Source: an uncultured Clostridia bacterium
GTDB lineage: Bacteria; Bacillota; Clostridia; Christensenellales; Borkfalkiaceae
Direction: 5' to 3'
NCBI GenBank assembly: GCA_947631005.1
Contig: CANRJR010000025.1
Location: 1-33,569, forward strand
DNA length: 33,569 bases
Positions within the stretch are counted from its first letter, which is position 1; the number at the start of each line of letters is the position of its first letter. A program made the translations under genes and the position numbers. The notes beneath the pieces are model-generated. The model worked only from the letters and a program-made list of their open reading frames with translations. It made no database searches and was not told the DNA's origin. This document shows, piece after piece, positions 15,954-30,900 of this stretch.

Positions 15954-18900
15954 TTATTCTTGGTTGGGCACTTGGCCTTGTTCGGTTTGCAGTTGCTGTC
16001 CCTGCGGTCCCGGTTGGTCCTGCTGGTCCTGTTGGACCTGTTGGTCTTGCGGTGGCGCGTCTTGCTCTTCTGGTCGTTCTTTATTTTTCTTGCGCCTCTC
16101 GCGAATGAAGATGAGCGCCAGTGTAAGGATAAGGAACTGCGAGCTGAACAGGATGACATATAGCGTCGCGTCGATGGTGTGTTCGATCCCGAACTTGTAT
16201 GTCATCTCGAGGCCCGTGTAGTTTGCCGTTTCGGCGACTTTGAGCTTGATGAAGTATTCGCCCTCCATCAGCGCCGAGAGATCCTCGATCGCCTCCGTGC
16301 ACTCCTCGTCGTAGAAGTAACTCGTCTCGACAGCGCCGAACTTCACGTCGGGAAGCTCGGGCGACTTGGGCTTCTGCCCTTCCGCCCAGCCGCCGAATGC
16401 AAATTCGGTGAGCCATTGATTGGTCGCCTGCAAGATCGTGTACTTCCCGGGAAGAACGGTGATCTCGTAGTTCGGATCTTCATCCGTTCCCGTGATCGGG
16501 TAGATGCCGACGTCGGGTCCACCCGTGAAGAGTGTCGGAATGTTGAGCGTTTGCTCGTTCTCGCCTTGGGCGAAGGAGCCGCCGACGAGCCGGTAGGTGA
16601 GCGCCTTGAACTCGTCGCCGTAGTAGGAGGTCTGATCGTCGATCTGCACCGTGATCTTGCGCTGTGCGATATCGTAGAAGGCCTCCGTGAAATCGAGGCT
16701 GTAATTGCCGTTATCCCATGTCCCCTTGATGGAGTAGCGCCCTGCTGCGAGGCCGCCCTCCCTCGTGAGGCGGATGTTGAGATCGTCGCTGGTATCTGCG
16801 CGGTTCTCCCAATCCCAATCGACATCGTAGCCGAGCGATTTGATCGCATCGCCGTAGATGCTTCCGTTCGCGCCCGTCATGTCGTGCACCGAGACGGTGA
16901 GCTTGCGGGGGGTGATCTCCAATCCGATGGTGAGCGTCGCAGGAAGCGCATAGTTCTTGTTGTCTGCGCCCACGGCGAGGTCGTCGACCACGAGTTTGTA
17001 CTTGCCGACGTTCTTGGGTGCGTCGATGCGGTTTCCTTCGACGTCCGTGAAGTGGAAGGTGGGAGCGCCGACCTTATCGCCCGCAAAAACGTTATCGAAG
17101 TAAGGCGCATTATCGTATGCGTGGGTCGTATAGACGGCTGTGATGAGGCTGCCTTCCTCGTCGACTTCGATCTCGTCGGTCGTAGTGCCAAAGACGACGT
17201 CGAGGCCGAAGGGTTTCACCACGAGGCGGTACGCGCCGCCCGGGCCCATCATGCCTTCGTAGTCCTTTGCGAAGGAGACGGTGAAGGGACTGCCCTCCTT
17301 GGTGACGACCTTGATGCCGTAGGTGCCCGCATTCAAAAGTCCGCCCGTCGAGAAGGTCGGCTCCACGACTTCGAAGCTGCAGTTCATCATGAGGAGCTCG
17401 GTAAGCTGTTCCCACGAATAGTCCGGATAGGCTTCGTCGAGGCCGGAGATCGCGCTGACCCTGCGCTTGTTCGGGTCGGCATCGCCGATGTTGCCGAAGA
17501 TGTAATTGAAGATGACTTCGGTAAGATCGCGCCGCCCGTCCGTTTCCGCCATCATGTACTTATATTCACCGTAGGTGACGGCGAGCGCCTCGTCGGGGAA
17601 TTTGAGGGAGATAGTCGCGGTGAGGCTGGACACGAAAAGCGAACCGTACTTCTCGTAGCCGTACTGGCCTTCGAGGACGAACTTGTAGTTGATGTAAGTC
17701 TCTTCGTCCTCCCAAACGGTACTCTCGATCGTGTGCCAGCCGCTCTCATCGTGGTAGCCAAACTTGATATCGTACTCGCCGACGGGCGGGTACATTCCCG
17801 CGCCGTAGATATCGGCCTTCTCGGGATCCTTATTCTGCACGACGAGAAGTTCTCTGAGGAAGTTCTCGACGCTTTCGATGTTGTATCCCGTGCCCGTCTC
17901 CGAACGGAGGGCCGCTTCGAAGGCACGCTGTTCGACAAAGAAGAATCCGAGCGCAGCCTTGAAATCCATGCCGTAACGGATATGGACGTCGTTCACGTTG
18001 ATCGTGACTTCCATGCGGGTGAGGCGGAAGAAGAACTTCTCGTTGCCGCCGAAGGAGTAGTTCTTGCTGTCGGCGCCGCCGAGCGGCCCGACGAGCTCGA
18101 TCTTGTATCTGCCCGCGTTGCGCAAGGTCCCGTCGACGCTCTCCCAAGCGGTGGTCTCGTCGGTATAATCCTTTTCGAGACCCGTATAGTGGTAGATGGC
18201 GTAGCCTTCGAAGAACACTTCGTCCTTCGCAAAGACCTCGGTATGGAACACGCCGTTGCGCGATGCGCCGTCCGTGATCTGATAGTTGTATTCTTCGAAG
18301 CGGTTCTTTGCGTTGTACTGCGTCTCGCTGTCGAGCTCCCACGCAAAGCCCACATCCATGGGCGTGACGTTGTAGAGCGCTGTAGCGGAGATGGCATCGT
18401 CCCCTTCGGAAGGCTCCGCGAAGATCACCTTGTTGTCGGCGCCCGTAAGCGTGATCCCAAGGCAGTAATCGCCTACTTTAAGCTTGCCCGCCGTCGACGA
18501 TGCGCGTCTGTCGACCATAACTTCAAGGCCCCACTTGGTGAGCCACTGCTTCTGCGCTTCGAGCTCGGTCACATCGCCCGGGATACCGCTGACCGACTTG
18601 ACAATGTCGAGGAAGGCAGCGAGGAGCTCGTCGGAACGGTCGGTATAGGCCGTACCGTAGACGGTCGAGAAGGCGCCCTCCGTTGTGATGATGATATCCT
18701 GCGCGTTGAGCGTGACGTTGATGGTAAAGACCGCCGTCTCGTAGTTGGCCGACGTTGCCTCGATCTTGACGGTGTAGACGCCCGATTTGAGGAAGCGAAC
18801 GCCGTCGTCGGTGTAGTTGAAGGGATCTTCGCCCTTCTTGGGATCGGTTACGGTCACGGAGAATTTCAGCGAGACGATATCCTCCGCGCGGAGAAGGGCG

Positions 18901-21900
18901 AACGCCGCCTGCTCGATGGCAAGTTCCAGATCGTGCTCGGGGTCGTAGACGATAGGCCCGCCCTCCATGTCGAACACCTGTCCGTCGACGGGCTTTGCGG
19001 CGTCGGCGCCCCATTGAGCGAGACTGCCATCCGCCGAAGGCGTCAAAAGTGCGCGCGTGATCGTGAACGAGAGCGAGGTATCGACGGCGCCCGTCGGGTC
19101 GATGTTGCTCAAGAAGCGGATATCCTTATTGTCGTCGTCGAGTTTGATGACGAGGGTATATTCGCCGACGGTGAGCGGGAGGCCCTTCGCATCGAGGGAA
19201 CCGCTGATCGTGCTCCTGACCGTGTAGCTGACGGTGAAGCGTTTGAGCGCTTCTTTCCAGACCTCGGAGTCGGAATTTTCGGCATAGGCCGAGGTGAGGG
19301 TGATGAAGTCGTTGCAGTCGATCCCGCTGCCCGTGTAGACGGCCGAAGGCTGGCTCAGATTGGGCATGACGAACGCGGGAGTCACCTTGTACGAGAGTTC
19401 GCTGTACTTCTGTTCTTCCGCGGGAGCGGGCAGACCGTCCGTCCCGTACTTGAACACATAGTTCTTGCAGGCGGAAGTGAGCGAGACCGTCACGCCATAG
19501 GTGCCGACGGTGAGCGGGAGACCTTCATCGGTGAGCGAAGGCATCGTATTCTCCGCAGGAACGGTCACATAGGAGACGGTGTAATCGACGCCCTTTTCGA
19601 GCGCGATGCCCGCTCCCCTGCCGCCGCCTTGCAGCGAGAAGAAGAGTTCGATGGGCGCTTCGAGCCCCTTGCCCGTAAAGACGCCGCTGTCCGTCCCGAG
19701 GAGCGCCATGATGTGCGCGGGAAGGATACGGAAGGCCGTATCGAACTTGCCCGAATAGTTGCCTTTATCCTGCGAATCGACGCGGAGGATATATTCGCCC
19801 GCATCTTTCGGGAGGCTATCGGAGACCTTCGTCCATTCCTCATCGCCCACAGCCTTCCAGAGGAGGGTGTAGGTGCTGGTCTGCAAGACGAACTTCGAAA
19901 GACCCGCCTTGATGGAGGAAGGATCGTAGGTGATACTCGGGTTGAGCGTGACGGCGTCGCCGCTGTAATAGAACACGAAGGCCTCGGCCGCCGCGAGCGG
20001 ATTGCCGATCCCGCCGATCGCAAATTCTTTGGCGATGGTCCAGCTGTCCCCTTCGCCCTCCTTTGTGCCGATGGGCTTGGGGACGATCTCGAATGTGGCG
20101 TTGTCCTGTCCCATGATCGCGCCCTGTCCGTGGACGGTGACGGTGACGGTGCCCGCCTCGATGTTGTTCGCATAGCTCAACGTGTATTGGTCGGGTGTGA
20201 GCACGAGGGGCTCCTTCCCCTCTTCGCCATACACAAGTCGGACGGTGTAGTGGCCTTCTTCGAGCGTGACGAGCGAACCCGTATAGTAGTACACGACATC
20301 GCCGATTTCGAGGTCGATGTGGGAATCGGTGCCCGAGATGTCGAGCGGATCGATCATGAAGTTGAGCGTGAGCTCGTAGATGTAGCCCGAAGTGGCGCCG
20401 AACGCGAAGTTTCCCCTATCTGCGAGGGTGACCGTGATGACGTAGGTGCCGGGGTTATAGAACCCGTTCTCAAGCGAGATCGGCCTGCTGTTGTAGGTGA
20501 CGCGGAGCGAACGGATCTTGTCATTTTCCTCGTCGCCGAGCTTTGTGAAGTCCTTGGGATCGTCGCCGACCTTCTCCTTGAAGAGGACGGAGAAGAGCTC
20601 GTACATGTTGTGACGGGCACCGTCGTAGGAGCGGGAAGTGCTCGCGAGGGTCTCCGTGCTGCCCACTTCGTAGAGGTTCACGCTGACGATCTGCGGCGTC
20701 ACCGTGAAGGTGAAGCTGTCGACGTCGCCGTCGGAGACAAAGTTGCCGCCGAGGATGACCCTGACCGTGTACTCGCCCGCATTGACGATCTCTTCGAGGG
20801 AACTTGTGCGGTCGCTGTACGTGACCGAATAGGTATCGTTCGCCTTGTTGGGATTGGCCTCTCCGCCGGGAATGATGGTCTCGTTGCCGTCGAGGTTGCT
20901 GAACGTGAGGTAATTTTCGGGCTTGTGCGCTTCGCCGTTATAGACTTCCGAAGCGGTGGTGAGCTCGATATGGACCTTCGCCTTATTGATCTCGTAGTTG
21001 CCCGTCCATGCCGAAGGGCTTGCGCCCTCGAAGGTGAAGAAAGGCGCATCGTAGCCATCGCGGGTCTTGAGGGTGATCGTCACCCTGTAATGGCCCGCGT
21101 TCAACGAAGCCTCGGTCGAGGAAAATTCGGTGTTCGTCGCGGAGTAGGTATAAACGAGCGTGTAGTCCTCATTCTCTTCGATCTTGATCTCGGCGCCCGC
21201 GGTCGCGTCGAACACGATGTTCGGCCGCTGGTCGACGCCGTTGTAGATGTAGCTCAATGCGTCGAGCGAAGCGGTGATCTTCATGGGCACGATGGTGTAT
21301 TCGAGCTCGGACGTGAGCACATAAGTCTCGGGGTTGTAGGTCTCGGGCTTGCTCGCATCCAACCCGTCCGTCGCGAAGATGAAGTTCCCGCCCGTGGGCA
21401 AGGTGACCGTCACGGTGTAGCTGCCGACGGTGAGCGGGTAGGAGGTGCCCTCTTCGAGCGCGCCCTTGCCGCTTATCTTATAAGCGATCTCGAATGCCTT
21501 ATCCGCTTCATAGTCGGAATTGACGGGGGTGACGACACCGTCGAGGTTGCTGAACGTGAGCAGATCTTTGAGGTCATGGCCCATGCCGTTGTAGGAAGCG
21601 GAAGAAGCGGAGAGCGAGACGTTGAGCCTTGCGGGCAGGATGCGGTAGGAGATGGTAACGCTGCCATCTTCGCCGCGCGTCATACCTTCGGCCGAGGCGA
21701 ACTTGAAGTTCCCGCTCTCGCCGAGCGTTATCGTATAGGTGTAGGTGCCCGCGTTGCGGTGTCCGTTGCTCTCTGACGCTTCGCCCAGATCGGAGAGATA
21801 GGCGAGATCGCTTATGGTGTAGTCGTCCGGCGATTTCGGCACGGCGCTCGTGCTTGAATACACGACGAGGGTGGGCTCGTAGGCGCTACCGTTATACATA

Positions 21901-24900
21901 TAGGTATAGGCGCCGTTGAGCTGAACGGTGAGTTCGGCCTGTTCGATGGTGAACAGAAGCTTGAACGAACCCGCATAGTTGCCGCCCTCGTTTGCCTTGA
22001 CGACAATGTAGTATTTGCCCGCATTTGTAGGAACGCCTTCGACGGGGACGCCCGCTTCGGTGGAGTAGCTCACCGTGTAGTCGCCGCTCTCTGCATTCAA
22101 GATGAGGGTGTTGGTGTGGCCCTCGAGCCCCGCGGGATTGTAGGTCACGACGAGGTTGGGAATGTACTCCGTGGCGTTGTAGACGGAACTATCGGAATAG
22201 GTCGCCTTGATCTCTTCGTCGCTCAATTCTTCGCCGCTGCCGATGTTCTTGGGCGAAATGACGAAGTTGACCGTCTTGGAACCCGTGAAGTTGCCCTTCC
22301 CGACGAGGACGGCCTGCGCCTTCTCGGTCGCGTTGACGTTATCGAGGAAGGTGCACATGAAGTCGTCGTTGACGATCAATTCGTAAGCCGGCTCGAAGGG
22401 CGCGGTGACGGTGACGTCGGGCGTGAGCGTCAACCCCGTATAGGTGCAGGCTGCGACTTTGACCGCATCGTCGTCGAGCGTCGAGAGGTCGAAAGCCTCA
22501 ATGGTGAAGGTGTTGGTAGAACTACTGTACGAATAGGTGGTCTCGCGGCCCGACTGCGTACCGAAGGCGAAGTTGCCGCCCCATTGGAGCGCATAGGTAA
22601 CGCTGTACCTGCCAGCATTCTTCGGCAAAACGCCATCGCCGAGCGGCTTATCGCCGGCACCGTAGTAGGTCGTCGAGGTATGGTTGGCCTCGATGAGTGC
22701 GAGAAGTTCCGCCTGGCTGACGGTAAACGAACCCGTTTCGAGAAGGTGGAAGGTATTCTCGTCGATGGTGACGCCCTGCTCTTGGTTGTTGAAGGTCGCG
22801 TTCTCGAACTCGGAGATCGAGATGATCGCGGGCGTGATGACGAAGCTGTACTGCATGGACAGCACCTCGCCCGCAAACTTATAGTCGCCGTCTTCGGGGA
22901 AGGTCACATCCACGGTGTAAATACCCGCGTTCTTGAACCCTTCGCCGCTGTCGAAGGAACCGAAGTAGCCGAGGGTCGTCCCGTCTACCATATCAATCTT
23001 GTTGTCCTTGAAGGTCAAGATAAAGATGACTTTGCCGCCTTCCTCATACTTGTAGATATAGGTCCCGTCCTTGTACTGTGTCGCAAAGTCGGCGAATGCC
23101 TTGCTGAAATCGGGCGTGGGCGGGATCTTCGAGCTCGAATCGTCGTCCGAGACGAACTTGACGCCGCTGAGCTGCGTTCCGTTGTTGAAGGAGAACGAAA
23201 GGGTCTCGGCTTCGGCGATAATACCCGCAGGAAGCACCTGGATCTCGATGACATAGTTGCCCGTGTAGTTGCCCGTGCCGGGAACAACGAGGAGATATTT
23301 CCCCGCTTCGATGATGCTGTCTATAACGTCGTTCGCGGTATCGTAACTGCCGTCCTTAAAGGCAAACGCTTTGAGCGCATCGTAGTCGCTCACCGTGAGG
23401 TAGTTCACGGTACCATCCGAAGCAGCAGTGTACCGCAAGGAAGGCGTGGGCATGTGAGGCTTCTCGTTATAGGTGAATCGTATGGTCGCGGTACTTTCCA
23501 CCTCGCTGTCGTTGTTCGCGGTGGCATAGCTGCCTTCTGCCGAAGAAGTGCCGAGCGACTTGGGCGAGATCGTAAAGTGCCCTTCGTTGGTCCCCATATA
23601 GTTGCCCATACCGAGAATGGTGACGGTCGCTTCCCCGGCGTTGACATTATTCGAATAGGTGCAAGTATAATCGGAATCTTCCGCCAATTCAAGATCCGAC
23701 CCGCTCGCCAAGATCCTGACCTTGACCTTAACGGTGGGGGTAAGCTGGCTACCCGTGAATGTCACATTATCCGCCGTGACTTCGATATGCTCAACCGTAG
23801 CCAAGTCGCGCTGGGTGATGGTGAAGGTCTGGCTCGTTTCGGTGTATTGATAGTCACCATCCGAGAGACCGAACGCGAAGTTGCCGCCCTCGTTGAGCTT
23901 GAAGGTGACCGAATACGTCCCCGCATTCACGGGCTTTTCGCCGCCCTTAAAGGTCGCGCTTTCGAGCTTATATTCCGTGGCCGAATCGTTATAATTCTCT
24001 TGGATAAGCGCGAAGAGCTCGGGGCCGCTCTTCGAGAAGCCCGTGGTGGCCTGGAAGGTATTTTCGCCCAAGACGATACCGTGCTGCTCGCCGTCGTACA
24101 CGGCAGAGCCGAAAGAGACGACGGAGATAAGCGCGGGATCGACGACATAGGTGTAAGTCGCGCTATCTTTGCCGTCCGCAAAGGTGTAGTTGCTGATCTC
24201 CCCTTCTGCGGCCGTAAATTTTACGGTAACGGTATATTGACCCGCATTCTTGAACCCATCGCCGTCTTCGAACGTGCCGCCGTTGAGCGCCATATAGCCC
24301 GCAGCGCTGCTGTCGAAGGTGAGGGTGTAAAGGGTGGCTCCGCCTTCCTTATATTCATAGGTATAGGTATCCCCGTCCGTATAGGCAAAGACGAAGTTAT
24401 AGCGCGCTTCGCTCGGAATCGCGGAGGAGGCATCAGTCCCCGTAAAGACGACGCCGCTCAAATGCGCCGTGTCGTCGTAGGTGAACGATGCGGTCTGCGC
24501 CGCCGCCGTGACCTCGGCCTGCTTTACCTCGAACGAATGGACGAATACGCCCGTGAAGTTGTTTTGGCCCGTCGCGACCAGATAGTAGGTGCCGGCATTG
24601 ATGACGCCCCTGGTCTCGAAGTCGTCAAACTTCTCATATTTCCCGTTTACATAGCGGTAGGCTGCGAGCGTGTAGTCATACCTTGCCGTGACGGTGTAAG
24701 GCGTAGTGTTTCCACCCACGCGGTCGGTGACGGCGTCGTAGTTCAGCATGAATGAAGGATAGTGCGGGGTACCGCGATAGAAGAGATTTTCAAAGCTCGC
24801 CGCGGTTGTGAGCGTGATCTCGCTATCGTTGTTTTCCTTTTTATAATTGTCTGTGGTCGATGTCCCGAGGGACTTGGGTTTGATGGTGAAGGTAAATTGC

Positions 24901-27900
24901 AGGTTCCCTGCGAAGTTGTGGAGGCCCGCAACGGTGACGGAGACAGGTTTCTTCTCGTTTGCGTTGGTACGGTCGGAATAGGCGATCGTGTATTCCTCGT
25001 CCGCTTTGAGATAGCGACCGGTCCCCTCTGGAATATAGAGCCCTTGGATAGGTTCGATCATCGCGCCGGTATAGACGATATCGACCTTGTTGCCTTCTTT
25101 ATCGAGCCCGACGATGTTGTTGGTATCCCCCTCAAAGCCGTATTGCTTTGCGAAGCCGCCGTCCATGGAGGAAAGATGATCGTTATCGCCCACGCCGTCG
25201 AAGTCATAGAATACGATGTTCTTTTCCTTCTCCAACTGGTAGGCGACGATGTTGTAGGATTGGACGCTTCTGTAAATGTAGCTCGAGCCGCTCGGGCCGA
25301 AGCTGTAGTTCCCATCTTTTTTCAGGTAAACGGTTACAGTGTACGTCCCGACATCTATATAAGTGATGTCGGCGGCGTCCATGTTCCAGCCCGAATAGTC
25401 ATAGCTATAATCGTATTGGTAGCCTTCGGGGACGCTGGCTCCCAAAAATTCGATTCCGTCCTTGGTTGTGACGGAGTCGCCAGGCATGATGTCGTTCTCC
25501 GATTCGAACGAGATCGTGGCCTTATGCTTCTCCCCGTTATAGTCGATCTGCCCGCCAAATTCCGTTAAATCAGTTCCACCCTTGCCCGTATCGATCAAGT
25601 GAACGGTTAGGGTCGCGGGGGTGATGGTATAGGTGAAGTTGATCTTTGTATCGTTGTCAGTCGCCGTACTGTTTTCGATGTTGAAGTTTGCATCGGCGAA
25701 GGCGATCGTCAGGGTGTACGCTCCTGCGTTTTCGAGAAGGTGAGCAAGATGTTCTTTCACCCAAGCTACGATGTCGTCTACCGTTTGCGGGGTCTCTTGG
25801 AGCGTGCCCGCCTCGTCGCGATACTTCAAAATTCGGTTGGCCGCGGCGGTCGGGTCGCCCGTTGCCGTGCCGGTGGAGTCGAAGATTGTATAGCCGCCGT
25901 ATTGCGCTTCGAGAAGGGTCTCCCCTGCCTTCGCGACGGTGAGGGTATAGGCGACTTTCTCCATCGAGACGGTGGAAGCGGGCGCAAAGGTAAACTTCGC
26001 GGCATCTTCAAAGTGCCCCGTCTTATCGTAGACGTTGCCGGTATTCTCCTGCGTGATGCTCACGTTGAGCCGCTCGATCTCGAACTCGCCGACGTAAACT
26101 TCCGCTTTGGGCACGGTCATCGCGCCGGGAGCATAGGTGGGAATGTACAGTTCGGTCTTTCCGTCCGAACCCTTTCTATATTCCGCGAGGGCCGTGATGA
26201 GTCTGTCGTCCGCTGTGAGTACAAGATCTTCTTTCGCGGACGAGTTGAATTTGAAGTTGCGCGCGCCGCTATTCAAAAGCACGACGGTGACGGTATAATT
26301 GCCCGCATAGTAAGGGATCGCGCCGCCGCCCACGCCGCTTGCAAGCTGTGCGCCGTCCGTTGCGGCGTACATGACGCCGTATTGGTAATTTTCGCCCTCA
26401 TTGACGGGTACGGCGTCGTTGCCGGCCATATGGTTGGCGAAGGTGACACTCGAGGACTGCGCCGAGCGGTTGAACTGCACGCTATCCGTGTGCTCGACGG
26501 AAACGGTCGCCTGCGCGATCTCGAACACGAGCCCATCGCTCGTCTCGTAGACGGCCTCATCCCCTTCGAACTTAAAGGCAAAGTTGCAGTAATAACTGTT
26601 GCCGAGCGGGGTCTGCGTGAGCGCGACCGTCACGGTATAGCTGCCCGCATCCGTGGGCGCTTCGGCGGCATTGTAGGTGTATGTACCCGTGAGGGAGTAA
26701 TTCTTGATAGAATAATCCTCGCCTTCCGTTCTGGGAACGACGTATCTATCGCGCGCGTTGGTGAATTGCACCGTCGCGCTCTGCGGGTCGCCGTTGTAGG
26801 TGACGCGCGCGGGCGTTACTTTCACGCTCACCGTCGCGGGGAGAATGGTGTAGGTGCCGTAGACGATCGTATCCGATCTTGTCTCGTCGTGCGGCGGGTC
26901 ATGTTTGAACTCATCGTTATCCACAAAGGTGAAGTTCTTGCTCGTCGTAGAGACCCTGATCCTGTAAACTTTGGCGTCGATGGGCTGCTTTTCCGTCCAG
27001 GTGTCGAGCCCATCCACAAGTTCACCGTATTTGTCATGGGAGCTGCGGTAGCTGATGACGGGCGTAGGATTGCCCTCCGCAGCGGGAGCAGGCTTGACGA
27101 ACGCTTCATCAGGCCTTTCAACGATATTTTGCAGCAGGTGGCCGTTGTAGGTAGTGTGCGTTTCGTCGTACTTGATGCCGTTTTCATCGTTCAAATAGCC
27201 GTCGTAATTCTCTTGATTGGTATAGATGAGGTCGGCGGCATGGGGCGACATGTCGTAGATGACATCGCCCTTTGTGGCCTCGTTGAATTTCACGTCGATC
27301 TTCGCGGCGCGGATGGTGAAGGTGAGGCGGAAGGAACCCGTATAGTTGCCCACGCCCGTCACGCGGACGATCGCGCCGTTCGCCGACGAAACGGCCGAAT
27401 TGCCGTTGTAACTCAACGTGAGGTCGAAGCCTTCCTCCGACTTGCCTGCGAGGGTGGCTTTGAGCTCTGCCTTGTCAAACGACGTATTGCCGTTTGTGAA
27501 GCGCTTGCCGAAGCTATAATATTGGGTCTTATCTGCACCGTCCGTGAACGAAGGCACATAATCGAACCCGACGAGCGGGAAGTAGCCCCAATCGCTGCCC
27601 GCGTAGGGGTACTCTACGCCCGTTGCCTCGCCGGTGATGGGCGAGCCCGCGCCCGCGGAGACGTGGTCGAAAGTTTGGTCGCCGAACTTGGTAACGCTGC
27701 CGAAGTCGGACGAGATATCCTTCTTATTGATCGTCACGTCGAGCCAACTGCTGTTCTCATCAACGACGAAGTTGGGAGCGACGTTGAAGCTCTGCTTCTG
27801 CGCCGAGCCGTTGACGAGGGTTGTGAGAAGCCACGTAACGCCCTTCTCTTTGGGTGCGGTATCGACGCCGCCGTTGCTTCCATTCCCCTGTCCGTCGTAG

Positions 27901-30900
27901 TCAACGGTGGTAAGGTGATAAGGCGTTACACTCGCATCTGCCTTTTCCGTCTTGAACGAATAGAGACCGAGACCGAACTGGACGTTCGGGTGGCTCTTGA
28001 AGCTCTCGTCCGAATAGGAGACGGCCATATTGCCGAGCGTATAGCGGCCCTTATAGAATGAGGTATCGCCGTAGTGTACGACTACATCATTCTCCGTCCT
28101 GTCCTCTGTCCCGCCCCACAGATCGTCGAGCGAGCGCGTGCCTTCGGGCGCGCCTTCGTAAGAAGTACTGTACTCTTTCTCGTGCTGATGTTGAATGAGG
28201 TCTGCCGGCGTGGTGATGCTGTCCTGCACGAGGAAGAAGATGGATTCGTACCATGCGTCCTCATCGCCCCTACCCGCACGCGGCGGGAGATAGCGCGCCC
28301 TGTCGTGGCCGCTGCCGTCGTATGTATAGGAAAGGCTTCCCGTCGCGGTGACGACGATGGGCGCAATGCGGAAGTAGATGTAGAATGCGCCGCTTTCGTC
28401 CTCGTACGCCGTGCCCTTTTCGTCGGGGGTGCCCGCCGTTTCGACATGGTTGACAAAGTTTTTATTTTCGCCGCCGAAGATGATCTTCACGGCAAGGTTG
28501 TGCGCCCCGAACTTGTAGGCGCCGAACGTTTCGCCATCCGGGTCGAGCGTGACGGAAGCATCGAGATAGTTGAAGGTGCTCTCCCCGTCGGCATTGGCAT
28601 CGAAGGAGGCATAGTCCACCGAGAAGTCCTTGCCCTCTTCGAGTGCAAGGGTCGAGGTGCCCATGAAGTTGATGGTCGGGATATTCGCCTGTTCGGATTT
28701 TTCGCCCGTGACGAATTGCTTTGAATCGGTGTCGTATTTCCACCCATAGCTGCCGCCGTTGTACCAAACATCCTTGGTGAGGCTGACTTGGGTGTTGCCG
28801 TCGGAGCCCGTTTCATAGGGGTCGATCTCGGCAGGGTCAACGGTAAATTCGAACGCCCAGAAGTAGTCGCTCTTGCCGTCGATCCCGACGAGGTGCTCGG
28901 CATCCTGGTCGAATTCATAGTCATAGTCGTCGTAGCCGACGTCGAGATCGAGCGTGACGAGCACGACGTATCTGCGCGCGTCTGTGGGCTGACCGTATGT
29001 ATCGTCCGTGAACGACTTCGCGTCGATGATATAGCACAGCCGCCCCGTGGATTCGGGGGCGCGAACCTTCTTATAGAGTTCCTCGTATTCCTTGAGCGTC
29101 GTATCGTTCATGACGGCACTGTATTTCGCCTGCATGTCGCTCGCTTTGAAGGTGGAATCGTCGTCAAAAAGCACATACGGCGCCTCTTCGAACTCCAAAG
29201 AATCCAAAGTCGGAATATACGGACGGCTCGGATCGGCCTTTGCCTGTTCTTCCTCGTCCTTGCCGTAAGGGCGAATATCATCCCACTTCTGTGTTGCGAG
29301 CTGTTCGACCGTATAATAGATTCCTGTACGGATATCGTAGATGCCCGCCTTGTATTGGAGGGTGTCGAACAGATAATACACCATGCTTGCGGCATTATCG
29401 GTGTGCGGGTTGACTGCCGTATCCGAGGTATTATCGAAATCAACGATGTCACGGTCGGAATACTCCGTGCCGCGGTAGGTGAAGTTGTCGAGCGCATCGG
29501 CAGTGAGTTTCACTTCCGCGCCCGCGGGGGCGACATAGATATTTACCGAGGACGAGAACGCGAAATTGTTCGCGGCGAAGTAGACGCCTGTCGCGTTATA
29601 ATCCTTATTGCCCTCTTCGGCCGATGCCGCCGTACGCGAGGAGACGAAAGAGACCTGATAAGTCCCCGCGTGCATGACGCCGGGCACATAGGTGCCGACG
29701 CCCATGGTCGCCCCCGGCTGACGATGCATGGTGCGGTATTCGACGCCGCCGCCCGTGTGCGTACCAAATTGTACTTCCTTGCCCTTGGGCGTTTTTTCGT
29801 CGGGATATTTCTCCGTTGCCGAAGTGCCGAAATAGTCGGTGTTGGCATAGGTGAAGTCGAGCACATAGCCCGTGAATTTGTTCTTGGGAACGACGCTCGT
29901 CTGCCCGTCGAAGGGGTTGTAGAGGTGGAGCATCGACGTATGGTTGAAGTCGGCGCTCAAAATGGGATAGTAGTAGCTACCCGTATAAATAAAGTAGGGC
30001 TGATCTGTCTCGTAAATATGGCGCGCATAGTCATTTCTGACGCCGTCGCCGTCCCAGTCGATATCCTGCGTCCAACTGAGGTCGGTGACATTGGTACCGT
30101 TATAGTAGAGTTGGCGGTCGACCTCGACGCCCGTCTGATTGATTTTAATTTTGAAGTTGGGATTTTTATAGCGTGTATCGCCGTTGACGACGAGGAAGGA
30201 ATATTCGCCCGCATAGGAAATGCAGTGGTCTGTCGCGGCAATGGTATCATACATTGCATTGCCTGTATATAGCACATTGGCAGAACCGGAACTTCCTGTA
30301 TCTTCGATATCATTGCTTCCCAACTTAAAGCGGAACTGCGACTTGAAGGAGTTCGTAAGGGAACTGTCGGAAACGACCCACTGCCCGACGAGCGTGCCGC
30401 TCGCGCTGCCGACGTGCGCCTCCACCGAAGTGACGTTCAACATGCCGAACTCGCAGGTCAACCCCTCGGACGTATAGACGATGCCGTTTTCACCCCCGTA
30501 ATTCCCTTCTCCGGCTTCTATGGTGATCGCTTGGTTATCGCTTCCCTTGGTGATACCCGTACCTTTGATGACCCACGTGAGCGTCTGCTCCGTGGCGGTA
30601 TTATTTCCGATCTTGCCCTCGTTAGAGGTACTGCTTGCATTTGTACTGTTGATGACGCGGGCGCTTGTCATTCCCGAATAAGTTGCCTTATCCGAGAAGA
30701 AGTAGTTGTACGCGTTCACGCCCGCGTTATACTGGCCGTAATCCGAGGTGAAGATCGAGCAGTCCTGCCTCTTGGCTCCGACATTGTTGGCAATAGAGCC
30801 AAGCGTGACGCCGACGTGCGCGACAATGCCGTTTGCAAATAACGGCCCGCCGATCGCAATTGTCGGCTGACCCGTGTAGGCGCCGGTATACACACCGCCT

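Noticed and set aside
13709..16108. 799-codon plus-strand frame
   Set aside because: Antisense to the EP/long-helix protein; its leucine/glycine and GFGLGLGF-type runs are just the reverse complement of the EP and AEAEAK repeats.
16179..21776. 1865-codon plus-strand frame
   Set aside because: Lies fully inside the giant minus-strand gene, has no ribosome site or promoter, and its translation shows no signal, domain or repeat pattern beyond the mirror of the sense repeats.
22116..30272. Plus-strand frames of 879, 773 and 494 codons
   Set aside because: The same antisense shadow effect over the giant gene; the sense strand has signal peptide, repeats and a TM anchor in one unbroken frame.
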